Positions 1-11,489 of a DNA stretch of 64,000 bases are shown here, piece by piece. This DNA comes from Ridgeia piscesae. Lineage: Eukaryota; Annelida; Polychaeta; Sabellida; Siboglinidae. Both the position numbers and the translations under genes were made by a program. Numbering within the stretch: position 1 is the stretch's first letter; each line of letters begins with the position of its first letter. The stretch is from contig JAODUO010000467.1 in assembly GCA_025642075.2 (NCBI GenBank), positions 56,001 through 120,000 of the forward strand, given 5' to 3'. Below the pieces are notes generated by a model. The model was not told the DNA's origin, ran no database searches, and worked only from the letters and a program-made list of their open reading frames with translations.

Positions 1-575
1 TCACCCACCTCCAACACATACAGGTGCTTCCTTCAGTCTCACCCACCTCCAACACATACAGGTGCTTCCTTCAGTCTCACCCACCTCCAACACATACAGG
101 TGCTTCCTTCAGTGTCACCCACCTCCAACACATACAGGTGCTTCCTTCAGTCTCACCCACCTCCAACACATACAGGTGCTTCCTTCAGTCTCACCCACCT
201 CCAACACATACAGGTGCTTCCTTCAGTCTCACCCACCTCCAACACATACAGGTGCTTCCTTCAGTCTCACCTACCTCCAACACATACAGGTGCTTCCTTC
301 AGTCTACCCACCTCCAACACATACAGGTGCTTCCTTCAGTGTCACCCACCTCCAACACATACAGGTGCTTCCTTCAGTCTCACCCACCTCCAACACATAC
401 AGGTGCTTCCTTCAGTCTCACCCACCTCCAACACATACAGGTGCTTCCTTCAGTCTCACCCACCTCCAACACATACAGGTGCTTCCTTCAGTCTCACCTA
501 CCTCCAACACATACAGGTGCTTCCTTTAGTGTCACCCACCTCCAACACATACAGGTGCTTCCTCTCACGGTCCAG
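1..575. repeat. 38-bp minisatellite over the exon 46 donor
   Basis: About 15 head-to-tail copies, period 38 bp, core (minus) GGAAGCACCTGTATGTGTTG followed by GAGGTGGGTGA. The unit contains the last about 24 coding bases of exon 46 plus its donor GAG|GTGGGT. Copies differ by only one to three bases. Long open frames here are repeat artefacts. Confidence 0.95.
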
Positions 576-701
576 GCCCCGCCCTCCTGTCTCACTCACA
601 GTGACCACGCCACTGGTCAGATCCATGTGAAACAGTCTGGATCCTGACCCTGATAACTGGTAGATGACCGCAGCATTCAGACCAATGTCCTGGTCAGTCG
701 C
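540..701 (-). CDS. Cadherin exon 46: EC23, last exon in window
   Basis: 162 bp from acceptor CCAG|GCG, phase 0/0. Reads ATDQDIGLNAAVIYQLSG, LFHMDLTSGVVTVSE, LDRERKHLYVLE. An alternative acceptor TAG| at 717 would add five residues in frame. Donor GAG|GTGGGT. The 3' end of the exon and the donor are the founder of the 38-bp array at 1-575. The gene continues beyond position 1. Confidence 0.88.
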
Positions 702-829
702 CTGGACAAGTGGCATCTACACAGTGGACACAAACAAACACGTCATGCTGATGACATTAACACATCTGGACCCATCCTGATTGGTACATCAACAGTTACC
801 CCAACTACACATGCTATGGTTTAACAGTA

Positions 830-1330
830 CAGCCATCAACAGTTATCACCAACTACACATTGAACTATTGGTTGTACTGTAACAGTACAGTACCATCAAC
901 AGTTATCACCAACTACACATTGAACTATTGGTTGTAAACAGTACAGTACCATCAACAGTTATCACCAACTACACATTGAACTATTGGTTGTACTGTAACA
1001 GTACAGTACCATCAACAGTTATCACCAACTACACATTGAACTATTGGTTGTAACAGTACAGTACCATCAACAGTTATAAACCAACTACACATTGAACTAT
1101 TGGTTGTAACAGTACAGTACCATCAACAGTTATCACCAACTACACATTGAACTATTGGTTGTAACAGTACAGTACCATCAACAGTTATCACCAACTACAC
1201 ATTGAACTATTGGTTGTAACAGTACAGTACCATCAACAGTTATCACCAACTACACATTGAACTATTGGTTGTAACAGTACAGTACCATCAACAGTTACCA
1301 CCAACTACACATTGAACTATTGGTTGTAAT
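830..1330. repeat. About 55-bp minisatellite in intron 45
   Basis: About nine copies with core ATCAACAGTTATCACCAACT and CACATTGAACTATTGGTTGT; copies vary by small indels near GTACTGTAACAG. Confidence 0.95.
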
Positions 1331-1574
1331 TATGACTGGCCAATAAATCAGCAAGGCCAGACAAAAACAATATTCATCAACACGATTTTCTGAGTTCATG
1401 CGAGCTACATTAACAACCACTGACCAATGCATTCGTAGATTTGTTATTTTAGGAGTCAACCATCGCTAAAGTGACCATAATTGTGTTGTGATCTGAGCCT
1501 GTTTGTCTGAGATAGTCACAAGTCTATAATGTTAATGCAATACTACGGCAATGTTAAAATATTACAACAATGAA

Positions 1575-2022
1575 ATGTGCTGCTGCAACAACAATTTGCT
1601 GTCACAGCAATAGCAATGTGCTATGACAGCAATTTGCTGCAATAGCAATGTGCTATGACAGCAATCTGCTGCTATAGCAATGTGCTATGACAGCAATGTG
1701 CTACAATAGCAATGTGCTATGACAGCAATGTGCTGCAATAGCAATGTGATATGACAGCAATGTGCTGCAATAGCAATGTGCTATGACAGCAATGTGTTGC
1801 AATAGCAATGTGCTATGACAGCAATGTGCTGCAATAGCAATGTGCTATGACAGCAATGTGCTGCAATAGCAATGTGCTATGACAGCAATGTGCTGCAATA
1901 GAAATGTGCTATGACAACAATGTGCTGCAATAGCAATGTGCTATGACAGCAATGTGCTGCAATAGAAATGTGCTATGACAACAATGTGCTGCAATAGAAA
2001 TGTGCTGCGACAACAATGTGCT
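1575..2022. repeat. 32-bp (2 x 16) minisatellite in intron 45
   Basis: About 14 copies alternating GCAATGTGCTATGACA and GCAATGTGCTGCAATA, so a 16-bp ancestor was doubled before expansion. Ends about 45 bp from the exon 45 donor. Confidence 0.93.
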
Positions 2023-2072
2023 GTTCCCAGTCATCTTAAACTTCACTTCATCAAATTCATATATGGCCCTAC

Positions 2073-2192
2073 CATGGAAACAGTCGTGCCATGTTCTGCG
2101 TGCTCATACACCGTTCCCCTGTAGGTGGCGCTTGTGAAGACAGGAGTGTTGTCGTTTGCATCGAGGACTTCAATTTCAATGACACAAGAAAT
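2073..2192 (-). CDS. Cadherin exon 45: linker 22, EC23 start
   Basis: 120 bp, phase 0/0. Reads ISCVIEIEVLDANDNTPVF, then YRGTVYEHAEHGTTVSM. Donor ATG|GTAGGG. Confidence 0.93.
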
Positions 2193-2569
2193 CTGAAAAT
2201 AGTAGCTCACCCTGCTTAAGTACTGAAATCAGAATTCTGACAAAACAGTGGCATTACAAACAGCTTGATAATTTAATTTAATCCCTGATATATTTTTAAA
2301 CTACTTATATCCATGTAACTGATCTGGTTGCAAAGTTATGGGTGGTTTAAATAACCAACTCAAAAGTTCATGTTTTGCTAGAGAGAACATCAAAGTTAGG
2401 AATACATGTTTTAATAAAAACACACACCATTCAATCCAAACAATCACCAAAATCCAGATTTTTAATTTACATACTTCAAACTGGTAATAAATGTTTCAGC
2501 GATTCCTAAACTACAAACAAATGCTGATTATCGACATGGTGGGGAAGCTAACAGAAACAGGATATAAAA

Positions 2570-2795
2570 TAACAGAAATATGATATCGTTTCATTCACCC
2601 CACATTTGCATGTGTCTTTCGGAAGAGACTCTGAAAGCCGGTGGTCCCTTCTGTCTGGTGTCTATGCCAGGGGAAGTAACAGTGGGTAAATGTATAACCT
2701 GTAGTGGACTCACTAATTCTACAGGACAACGAGCTCCTGCATTAGCCCAAGTATGGGCTGTTTGGAGGTACCACCTAAGAACCTAAGAAATAAAA
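2570..2795 (+). mobile_element. tRNA-derived SINE family 1, 5'-truncated copy
   Basis: Shares the body with the copies at 36.2, 37.0 and 38.8 kb: CTTTCGGAAGAGAC, GCCGGTGGTCCCTTC, ATGCCAGGGGAAGTAA, then TGTAGTGGACTC. The tRNA-like head is missing. Opposite orientation to the other three copies. Confidence 0.85.
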
Positions 2796-2804
2796 CATAC
2801 TGAC

Positions 2805-2909
2805 CATTCTGGGTGGAGATCCGTGGTCAGTGGCGGTCACTATAAGTGTGTGATGAGGCCTTGTCTCTCTGTCCAGCCGTCCAGCCACACTGATGCTGCC
2901 TTCTGTTGG
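2805..2909 (-). CDS. Cadherin exon 44: EC22
   Basis: 105 bp, phase 0/0. Reads PTEGSISVAGRLDRETRPHH, then TLIVTATDHGSPPRM: LDRE strand plus the V.A.D.G.PP block. Donor ATG|GTCAGT. Confidence 0.93.
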
Positions 2910-3336
2910 CTGCAAAAGAAAACGTTTAGATATGTGATAACGTCAACAATTTGTTGTGAGTAATTTTAACAATCAGTAAGATTTTTGTTGTGGTGGCTTA
3001 ATTATCTGTCATGATTTCATCCTTTGTGAAATTTTAGTTCAATTAAAGACTAGGTAAGTGAAATGGTTGATATGAAAATTATAGATGTAGTCATATTTTG
3101 CAGCTTTCATAAGCAATAACATTTAGAACATGTAGTAATGTCACTTATTCAGTGAAATGAATTTTGTCTAGGCTTATATACATAAGAAGGGTAATGGCAA
3201 TATAATAGAACTATAAGTAAGACATTATTTAAAAAAGCATCAGCAAGATGACAGTTCCTAAATAGATTTATTAAGTGTGAGTTCCAAAACTATGATCGAA
3301 ACATTGTCACATACGGACCATGCAACTGGTTCCTAC

Positions 3337-3552
3337 CTCCGCAATAAGAAACAGATGCTGTGAGTTTCCGGAAGTGATGTTGTAGGAAACAGCACCATTC
3401 ACGCCTTGGTCCTTGTCCAAAGCTGATACACGACCAACAAACTGCACAACTGTTCCTGGCAGGTCATTCTCAGGGACAGTGAAGTGGTATAGAGGTTTAT
3501 CAAACACTGGATGGTGGTCATTCACATCCAGCAGGTTGACCATCAGTTCCGC
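3337..3552 (-). CDS. Cadherin exon 43: linker 21, EC22
   Basis: 216 bp, phase 0/0. Reads AELMVNLLDVNDHHPVF, YHFTVPENDLPGTVVQFV, ALDKDQGVNGAVSYNI, HLFLIAE. Near-consensus repeat start. Donor GAG|GTAGGA. Confidence 0.95.
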
Positions 3553-3587
3553 CTGCAACAAATAGTGTAAAAAAGACCTGTACATCG

Positions 3588-3690
3588 CAGTGTCCAGTCC
3601 TTAGGTCACTTCAATCACTCCCGGGCAGATCTGGTCAATCACACATAATCTCAACTGCTCTGGGGAGCATTCAGCCACGCTGCATTTATA
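3588..3690 (-). mobile_element. SINE family 2, 3' fragment
   Basis: Diverged match to the 3' half of the copies at 40.2 and 59.4 kb: blocks CTCAACTGCTCTGG and GCATTCAGCCACGC on the plus strand correspond to the CCAGAG...GCTGGATGCTTCC region of the intact copies. Confidence 0.6.
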
Positions 3691-4200
3691 ATACATTACA
3701 AACTTCAGTATAAGTGTGTCTTCACATCTACATGTGCCGTCCATAGTCACACAGTCTTTTCTACAACTTAGACAATGTTGAGTGAAAGAAATCGATCAAG
3801 TTATATAATGGCAACAAAAACATTTGTAGATAGTTTTTATTTTTAATGTGACATAAACATTGCAAGTTTACGAATTTTAAACATTCAAATGGCAATAACA
3901 AAAAACACTATGATAAAAACTGTGTAAAATTGGCTATGTATAAATTATATAATTCTATAAAAAAAAATGAATATTAAACATAGACATTACAGACAAAACA
4001 TTAGAACCCGCTATACTGCACTGATAGTAATAAAAATAAATAAGATAAATAATATATGTATATATCGTAATAATAAATTAGCTAAAATATAATGTTCGTT
4101 GTGTGAAACTAGTTATGTGGAAAATAAAAATGTCTTTAATTGCTTCTTGAACTGTGTAATGTTGCTTTAGTCACGTACAAGACAGTGTATTTGTCGTGAC
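3691..4200. other. Intron 42 interior, AT-rich
   Basis: AT-rich unique sequence with A and T runs around 3840-4130. No exon, element or conserved motif recognised. Confidence 0.6.
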
Positions 4201-4215
4201 CAGTGTTCTACCCAC

Positions 4216-4334
4216 CGTGCTGTTGTACACGCCATCAGTGAGCACCAGAGAGAGTGTGTAGTGGGCCTGTCTCTCCACAGACACAGCTCCTGTCACCCTC
4301 ACCACCCCACTGTCTCTGTCTATCACGAACACAT
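4216..4334 (-). CDS. Cadherin exon 42: EC21
   Basis: 119 bp, phase 1 in, phase 0 out. Reads DVFVIDRDSGVVRVTGAV, then VERQAHYTLSLVLTDG and VYNST. Acceptor CCAACAG|, donor ACG|GTGGGT. Confidence 0.9.
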
Positions 4335-4394
4335 CTGTTGGAAAGTGTAACTTTGTTACAAATTGTTCAGCAACATCATCAAGATATAACATTC

Positions 4395-4674
4395 CTGGAC
4401 GCATACATGCATGCACACGCACACGCACATGCAAACACATGACACATACACGACACATACACGACACAGACCTGACACAGACACATACACGACACAGACA
4501 CATACACAGACAGCACATATACACCCACACACAAACACACAACACACACACACACACACACACACACACGATACATATATAACACATACACTACACACAG
4601 ACATAGACACACACACACACAGACACACACAGACACAGACACACACACACACACACCACACACACACACACCCA

Positions 4675-4736
<62 letters not shown>

Positions 4737-4820
4737 ACACATATGCAGAGTGGCACACACACACACATGCACACACACATGCACACACACAACACACACG
4801 CACGCATGCACGCGCTCGCT

Positions 4821-4879
<59 letters not shown>

Positions 4880-4880
4880 C
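4395..4880. repeat. Compound (CA)n microsatellite
   Basis: CA/ACACGC/ACACAT tracts in intron 41, the purest at 4683-4731 and 4827-4878. Low-complexity open frames of Cys/Val or Thr/His on both strands are artefacts. Confidence 0.97.
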
Positions 4881-4912
4881 AAATCTACTTCCCTCCATTC
4901 ACTAGACCTCAC

Positions 4913-5084
4913 CTTGCCCCTGCATGTTGTAGGTGAGGTGAGTGTTATGTGGAAGATCCATGTCATGACCTGTCACTGTCAGCACAGACGTCCCTGGTAG
5001 ACTGTTCTCAGACAGTGACACTTCGTAACTGTCCTGGTCAAAGCTTGGTTCATTGTCATTGATGTCATCCACATACACTGTCAC
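4913..5084 (-). CDS. Cadherin exon 41: linker 20, EC21
   Basis: 172 bp, phase 0 in, phase 1 out. Reads VTVYVDDINDNEPSFDQD, YEVSLSENSLPGTSVLTV, GHDMDLPHNTHLTYNMQ. Donor AAG|GTGAGG, with a (GT)n tract starting about 35 bp into the intron. Confidence 0.93.
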
Positions 5085-5264
5085 CTGCAGACAGAGAGAG
5101 ACAGTCTGCTGTGACATCTTGGTTCACATCTATAGCATCTGAAGTGACCGTAATGGTCAGTTCAAATTCTATAAATAATCTATGGCATGTGCTGTAACAT
5201 TGTACAGCAATGAATAGAATTATTATGGACACCTTAGGTTTTTTCAATTCTACAATACAACATA

Positions 5265-7696
5265 TGTGACCCAGCACAGCAAAATCAGGAATAAGTCGGG
5301 ATTGTCGAACCTGGCAAATCAGCTTCAAAGTGCGCGAATGGGTATTTTTGGATGGAAAGGTCGATTTTCAGATATAGGTGAATTTAGTTAATGTAGTCAT
5401 CGTAGATTACTATTATGCTGTTATAACATCATAAAACGAGTTATAACATTGCTAAAAAGAGATATTTGGAACAGCTATGTCGATCTCAGTGAGAACGAAG
5501 AACGAAAAATGTGCTTCATTCAGATGCATCGTGTCCGCCGTACGTCCTGCCTACCCCCGCCATATTGGTATCGTTTTGAAGCTGAACTATTATGGGATGT
5601 ATTCCCACGCGCAAAATTTGTCACATGTCAGTATAAAGCCAATTAAAATGCTTGAAAACGGGGCTAAAACGTAAACAAGAGCACGTTGGCGAAATCACGT
5701 GATATAATGCGCCCCGCTGATTGGCGGCTGACCTTTAAACCCACGTGAAGCCATGTTTGTTTTGCTTCGACATCGGGTGCACCGGACATCGTTTTTGCAT
5801 AACATCTGCGAATTCTAGTTTATTATTAAGTTGTCAGTGCCGTAATATTAGTTATTAGTTACATAGGTTTTAACCTGTGCAGTGATAGGCTCAACAACAG
5901 TATGGATGTTGCACAGCAGCGTGACATAGACATCGATCGACCTAGGCCTAGCGCTCAGCGATGGCCGCGATGGCAAAATCTGCGCGGAGTGTTTGACAAT
6001 GAATCTTTGACACAACTACTGGGTGCGTATCGGATGGAGAGTTTACTGGATTCGTACGTGTCAGACAACAATAGTGAATCAGGGAGTGTCGTTTTGGCGC
6101 TGAGTGCAAAAGTGGCGAGGAAGACTAATACCAAGTGACAGCTGACATTGACAGCTTCGATCATGGATCGCAATGCCAACGCTGCTGAAAATGTACTCGT
6201 AGATTTATACCAAGAACTTGAACACGTTCGTAGATTCATCTGCGGTTGCAGGTGTTTTATGCTAGACCCTGCTGTCAACAATTCATGGATTGGCAAAAAT
6301 GTTTGACAGCCCGAACGAATGCAAAGGAGATGACAGCCAGACTGAGGGTAAGTTATAGTAGCTCTATTGACTGTTTTGCTGTGATGGCAGGCTCAGCCTC
6401 ACTCATTGTCACATTGAGCTCACTAACAATGACATGCCATGACTCACATAAACCCGTGGCTTTGTTGTGAGTGTGAGAGTATCAATGTCACTGGTAATGT
6501 ACTAGTACGGTAATATACTAGTACCATGACTCATTTAGAATTATGTTTTTAACTTATTTATACCTGCTTGTTATCATCGTAGATCTTCATGAAATTAATG
6601 ATCACATTTATTAGGTAGAATATTTTTTATTATTAGGGGAGGGGAGTAATGTTTTGTAACAGGTAAGAAAGAAAACATTTTGATTTACTAATTTAGAGCA
6701 GTTAACGAATGGGATGGAAGGTTTATAATATTCAGAGCTGACTCTAAATGATCCAAGGTATTCGTCAATTATGCTGTTAGCCTGCTTATTTACCTAGCTG
6801 CTGGGCTCACTATGTATATGTCATCTGATTTAATGATCAACTGTCCATATCTCCAGTTTGAAATAATGGACAGTCATTACATAAACTTTTGCAGGATTAA
6901 ATGTTTTGTATATGGGAAGTTAAGACCATTATGTTTGTTTTGTATCAGGTTTACGTCTGAAGAACCCAGTGTCGTGTTCGCCAGGAAGCAGCCATCCGAT
7001 GACAAACAGCGGTTCGATTTGCAGCACAGGCGAGGAGTCTCCCCCACCTGCTGCTCTACCTACAGAACCATCACCCCCATGCCTCAACATCCACCAATAG
7101 TGTTTGTTTTACAAGATCAATGAAGTTTGCGGACATCAACTGTCCAGAGCAAAGCCGACACATCCGAAGCCGCACCATTCCACTGCTGCAACAGTCTTCC
7201 CATCACGTGAAGTGGCTGCTGCCATTGGCACATCAAAAAATGACAAAAGAAGCAGTGACTGTGTATTGCTGTGTCAGAAACAGACAGAACACATGGCTAG
7301 ATTCTGTAAACATTTTACTGTCGATTTCCGATTTGGTGCAGAATGTTCAAAAGGGATATCTCTGGAACTATAAGAACTGCAAAGGTGGAATTCCACCACA
7401 CTGTGCACATTGATGTGGTCTACAACTGTGCCAAATTCCACATTCCTGTGAGCTGTCTTCATGTTGCAAATGTATTAAAATACTTCATTAAACTTTAAAG
7501 CTGTTTTTCTCAGAATCGGTTTTCAGAAAATGACTTGGTACACCTTCTCTTTATGAAACAATAACTTGGCGACCAATACAGCTAGACATTTGTGTTTGGT
7601 ACCATTGGAAAGCCCATAAATTTACCTTTCACATGGTACCTTTAACTCAAAAAGTGATTTTCCTACTTATTCCTGATTTTGCTGTGCTGGGTCACA
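5265..7696. mobile_element. 2.43-kb terminal-inverted-repeat element in intron 40
   Basis: Begins TGTGACCCAGCACAGCAAAA at 5265 and ends with the exact reverse complement at 7696; the inverted repeats match for about 33 bp (5265-5297 against 7664-7696) before diverging. Flanked by TA at both ends (AT is equally possible), a 2-bp target duplication. The interior has a GC-richer promoter-like stretch (5680-5900), a 78-codon frame from ATG 5902, a frame from ATG 6163 with a Cys cluster, a good donor GAGG|GTAAGT near 6347, and a Ser/Pro-rich frame near 6950-7110. No DDE/D catalytic motif recognised, so superfamily is unassigned; Tc1/mariner-like or ISL2EU-like are compatible with the 2-bp duplication. 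Confidence 0.8.
5902..6138 (+). CDS. Small frame inside the TIR element, function unknown
   Basis: Starts MDVAQQRDIDIDRPRPSAQ and continues with WPRWQNLRGVFDNESL and an acidic-Ser segment (SYVSDNNSESGS). Non-repetitive, with codon use unlike the surrounding AT-rich intron, and preceded by a GC-richer stretch. It could be the first exon of a spliced element-encoded protein; a donor lies near 6347 and acceptor-like CAG near 6949. I do not recognise the family. Confidence 0.35.
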   Translation: MDVAQQRDIDIDRPRPSAQRWPRWQNLRGVFDNESLTQLLGAYRMESLLDSYVSDNNSESGSVVLALSAKVARKTNTK

Positions 7697-7802
7697 TATA
7701 TTCGACATATCCAACAGAAAATTATGTGGAGATGCTATTTTAGAATTGCAATTACACTGGCATCATTGCAACACCTGTCAGGTGAGAGATAGTGAGTTGA
7801 CC

Positions 7803-8056
7803 ATGTGACATGTGTGACGTGTGACAGGTTTTACCTGTGACAGGTGTGACGTGTGACAGGCGTAATGTGACAGGTGTGATGCGTGACAGATGTGTGGCAG
7901 GTGTGACGTGTGACAGATCTGATATGTGACAGGTGTGACCTGTGACAGGTGTGACGTGTGACAGGTGTAACGTGTGATGTGTGGCAGGTATTACGTGTGA
8001 CAGGTGTTACATGTGACAGATGTGACATGTGTTATGAGTGACGTGTGACAGGTGTG
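7803..8056. repeat. Degenerate GTGTGACAGGT array beside exon 40 donor
   Basis: Imperfect 9-19-bp repeats of GTGACAGGTGTGACGT. Starts within about 12 bp of the exon 40 donor (8067). Confidence 0.9.
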
Positions 8057-8067
8057 CTGCTACCAAC

Positions 8068-8199
8068 CACAGTGGACGCGGTCAGTGGACGGATCCCTCG
8101 GTCTGTGGCGATAATTGTCACTGAAAACACGGCCGTCCCGTTCTCTAGGTACACTGAAGCCTTCTCTCGATCCAATGACTGTCTGACATGGAGAGTGCC
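8068..8199 (-). CDS. Cadherin exon 40: EC20
   Basis: 132 bp, phase 0/0. Reads [37 protein letters not shown]. Donor GTG|GTTGGT is required by phase; using the nearby TTG|GTAGCA breaks the frame. A GTGACAGGT-type array starts about 10 bp into the intron. Confidence 0.88.
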
Positions 8200-8228
8200 C
8201 TGAAGTAACACCATAGCTGTACATACAC

Positions 8229-8513
<285 letters not shown>

Positions 8514-8519
8514 CATGCA

Positions 8520-9038
8520 TGTGTGTGTGTGCATGCATTCATGAATGTAAATATTAAAATTCTTAGTTGAGATAAAGCCTACGGTACATACAATTAATTA
8601 AACACATCATAATATCTATTGTTTGTATAAAGTCCTGTCTCACTTATCCACACAAACATTCGTTGGTTCCCAAGTTTTTGGCTAAGTAAACAAACTGAGC
8701 TGATTAGTGAAATTATTATACATGGTTATACACAATATCAAGATGGGCCCCACACAAAAACATGCAGATCGTGAAATTGTGGATTATTGAAGACCAAATA
8801 AATTAAACTGACTGTATATGTCCAAATGACCGCTAAGAAAGAACACACTAAGACAAGTACTTAATAAAGATCACCAGGACTGCACCAAATATATTCGCCC
8901 AGTGACCAGGTGACGACCGTGGACATTGCAAATGTTGGATTTTCAAATGTACCGATCATAGAGGTTTTATTGTAGACAGGTGTCCACTAAGCCAGATTTC
9001 ACGTATGTCTCAGTGAGATTAACTGCAGCTCGCCTCAC
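8520..9038. other. Intron 39 interior
   Basis: AT-rich unique sequence between the TA tract and exon 39; no further exon or element recognised. Confidence 0.55.
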
Positions 9039-9178
9039 CCTGGCAGGGGAATGGTGGGTGTCCGTCGTTACCAGGAACTGTTCGTGATGATCTCGCAGCG
9101 AGTAGACAATGTCCGCATTCTCCCCAGAATCTGCGTCTGATGCGAGGATTGACACAGATAACCTCAGACTTTGGGCAC
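9039..9178 (-). CDS. Cadherin exon 39: EC20
   Basis: 140 bp, phase 1 in, phase 0 out. Reads AQSLRLSVSILASDADSGEN, then ADIVYSLRDHHEQFLV and HHSPAR. The distal donor AGG|GTGAGG is chosen because the earlier CTG|GTAACG would cut the exon short; both keep phase 0, so alternative use is possible. Confidence 0.85.
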
Positions 9179-9723
9179 CTGTGACAAAGACATTACATAT
9201 GTTTCACTAATATCCTGGGGCCAGTTTCATAAAGCAGCGTAACTTGATGTGCAATTATGCGGTCTACTGGTCGCAGCTAACAGTGACTAGTTGATGTAGC
9301 TTGCGGCCGGTTTCATGAGAAAAATTTAGCATTCGCATGACTAAACATGACCGACTTAGGTTGCGGTGGGAATCCCTGCATTTGTGGTGTGTCTGGACAC
9401 CTTTTCTCTTTAGCTGCCACCTTTGCCGTTCGTATACTAAATGCCAAGCTACGATGGATGTAAAGGATATCCAGTACAAACATTAAAAATAATGTTGTTG
9501 TTGTAATGCGTGTCGGGAGCATCAACGAACTTGGGGAAAGTAAATATTCCAACTAGCGTAAATTTATGCCTACTAAATACATGGCGCAGTGAAGTGCAGC
9601 TGTGGATATGGAGTAGACTCATGAAACACAACTAGCGTAACTTTGCGACGTTTTAAGCTTTCGAAGAGTTATCGTCATAAGGACGCTCAATGAAACCATC
9701 CCCTTTTGACTTTGTCATTGAAA

Positions 9724-10952
9724 TGTGCTGCTAAGGTGGGCTGGATGCTGCTAAGGTGGGCTGGATGCTGCTAAGGTGGGCTGGATGCTGCTAAGGTGGG
9801 CTGGATGATGCTAAGGTGGGCTGGAAGCTGCTGCTAAGGTGGGCTGGATGCTGCTGCTAAGGTGGGCTGGATGCTGCTGCTAAGGTGGGCTGGATGCTGC
9901 TGCTAAGGTGGGCTAGATGCTGCTAAGGTGGGCTGGATGCTGCTGCTAAGGTGGGCTGGATGCTGCTAAGATGAGCTGGATGCTGCTAAGGTGGGCTGGA
10001 AGCTGCTGCTAAGGTGGGCTGGATGCTGCTGCTAAGGTGGGCTAAATGCTGCTAAGGTGGGCTGGATGCTGCTGCTAAGGTGGGCTGGATGCTGCTAAGG
10101 TGGGCTGGATGCTGCTAAGGTGGGCTGGAAGCTGCTGCTAAGGTGGGCTGGATGCTGCTGCTAAGGTGGGCTGGATGCTGCTAAGGTGGGCTGGATGCTG
10201 CTAAGGTGGGCTGGAAGCTGCTTCTAAGGTGGGCTGGAAGCTGCTGCTAAGGTGGGCTGGAAGCTGCTGCTAAGGTGGGCTGGATGCTGCTGCTAAGGTG
10301 GGCTGGATGCTGCTAAGGTGGGCTGGATGCTGCTAAGGTGGGCTGGATGCTGCTAAGGTGGGCTGGATGCTGCTAAGGTGGGCTGGATGCTGCTAAGGTG
10401 GGCTGGATGCTGCTAAGGGTGGGCTGGATGCTGCTAAGGTGGGCTGGATGCTGCTAAGGTGGGCTGGATGCTGCTAAGGTGGGCTGGATGATGCTGCTAA
10501 GGTGGGCTGGATGCTGCTAAGGTGGGCTGGATGCTGCTAAGGTGGGCTGGAAGCTGCTGCTAAGGTGGGCTGGATGCTGCTGCTAAGGTGGGCTGGATGC
10601 TGCTAAGGTGGGCTGGATGCTGCTGCTAAGGTGGGCTGGATGCTGCTAAGGTGGGCTGGATGCTGCTGCTAAGGTGGGCTGGATGCTGCTGCTAAGGTGG
10701 GCTAGTGGAGGTGGGCTGGACGCTGCTAAGGTGGGCTGGACTGCAGGTGGGCTGGGTCTGCTAAGGTGGGCTGGATGCTGCTAAGGTGGGCTGGATGCTG
10801 CTAAGGTGGGCTGGATGCTGCTAAGGTGGGCTGGATGCTGCTGCTAAGGTGGGCTGGATGTGCTGCTAAGGTGGGCTGGATGCTGCTAAGGTGGGCTGGA
10901 TGCTGCTAAGGTGGGCTGAGATGCTGCTAAGGTGGGCTGGATGCTGCTGCAC
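9724..10952. repeat. 20/23-bp minisatellite in intron 38
   Basis: About 58 copies of GCTAAGGTGGGCTGGATGCT, the period switching between 20 and 23 bp by an extra GCT. Ends about 130 bp from the exon 38 donor; the unit shows no clear exon relation. Confidence 0.96.
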
Positions 10953-11080
10953 TTCACAGAGAATTAAACCTGATTTAGGGGTCACTTTAGCTATTTACCG
11001 GGTAATCAACATTATGTAAAACTGTCTTATTCTCTCAACCACACAGTTCACAGATTGCTCCTGTTTACTGTTCTACTCAC

Positions 11081-11171
11081 CTTCTAGGGTGTAGGCCCTA
11101 AATGGGGAACCCAAAAACACAGGTGGGTTGTCGTTCTCATCCAGTACAGTGATGTTAACTGACGTTGTGTC
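11081..11171 (-). CDS. Cadherin exon 38: linker 19, EC20 start
   Basis: 91 bp, phase 0 in, phase 1 out. Reads DTTSVNITVLDENDNPPVF, then FRAYTLE. Donor AAG|GTGAGT. Lies between two minisatellite arrays. Confidence 0.92.
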
Positions 11172-11489
11172 CTGAAACCAGTCAAATATCTATAAATATG
11201 TTTTTTCCTTGAAATTGCTGTAGTGCTGGTTAGCCAAAATGTATTGCAGCGATATAAAATACATACCAGTTAAGTAATAGCACATATTTTAGTAACACAG
11301 TTGCAATAAACTGTTACAATGGTTTAATTAATCATTTCATCTTCAAATGTAACCAAATCAAGTTGGTAATAATTTGGATACACAGCATGATCTTAAAATA
11401 AAAACATAAACGACCATGTAACAACACATTAGATGTTTATATAGGGCTATGATCAACACTATATGAAATATTATACTGGTGTGACACTA

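Noticed and set aside
24..647. Three overlapping plus-strand repeat proteins (HTGASF..THLQHIQV)
   Set aside because: All three frames of the 38-bp array are open because 38 is not a multiple of three; the minus strand holds the real exon 46.
8061..8067. Exon 40 donor at TTG|GTAGCA
   Set aside because: Better consensus than GTG|GTTGGT but puts exon 41 out of frame and breaks TASTV-VTVYVDDIND.
9214..9640. Possible MITE with TTTCATGAG inverted ends
   Set aside because: Inverted similarity is only about 9-10 bp and no target duplication could be found.
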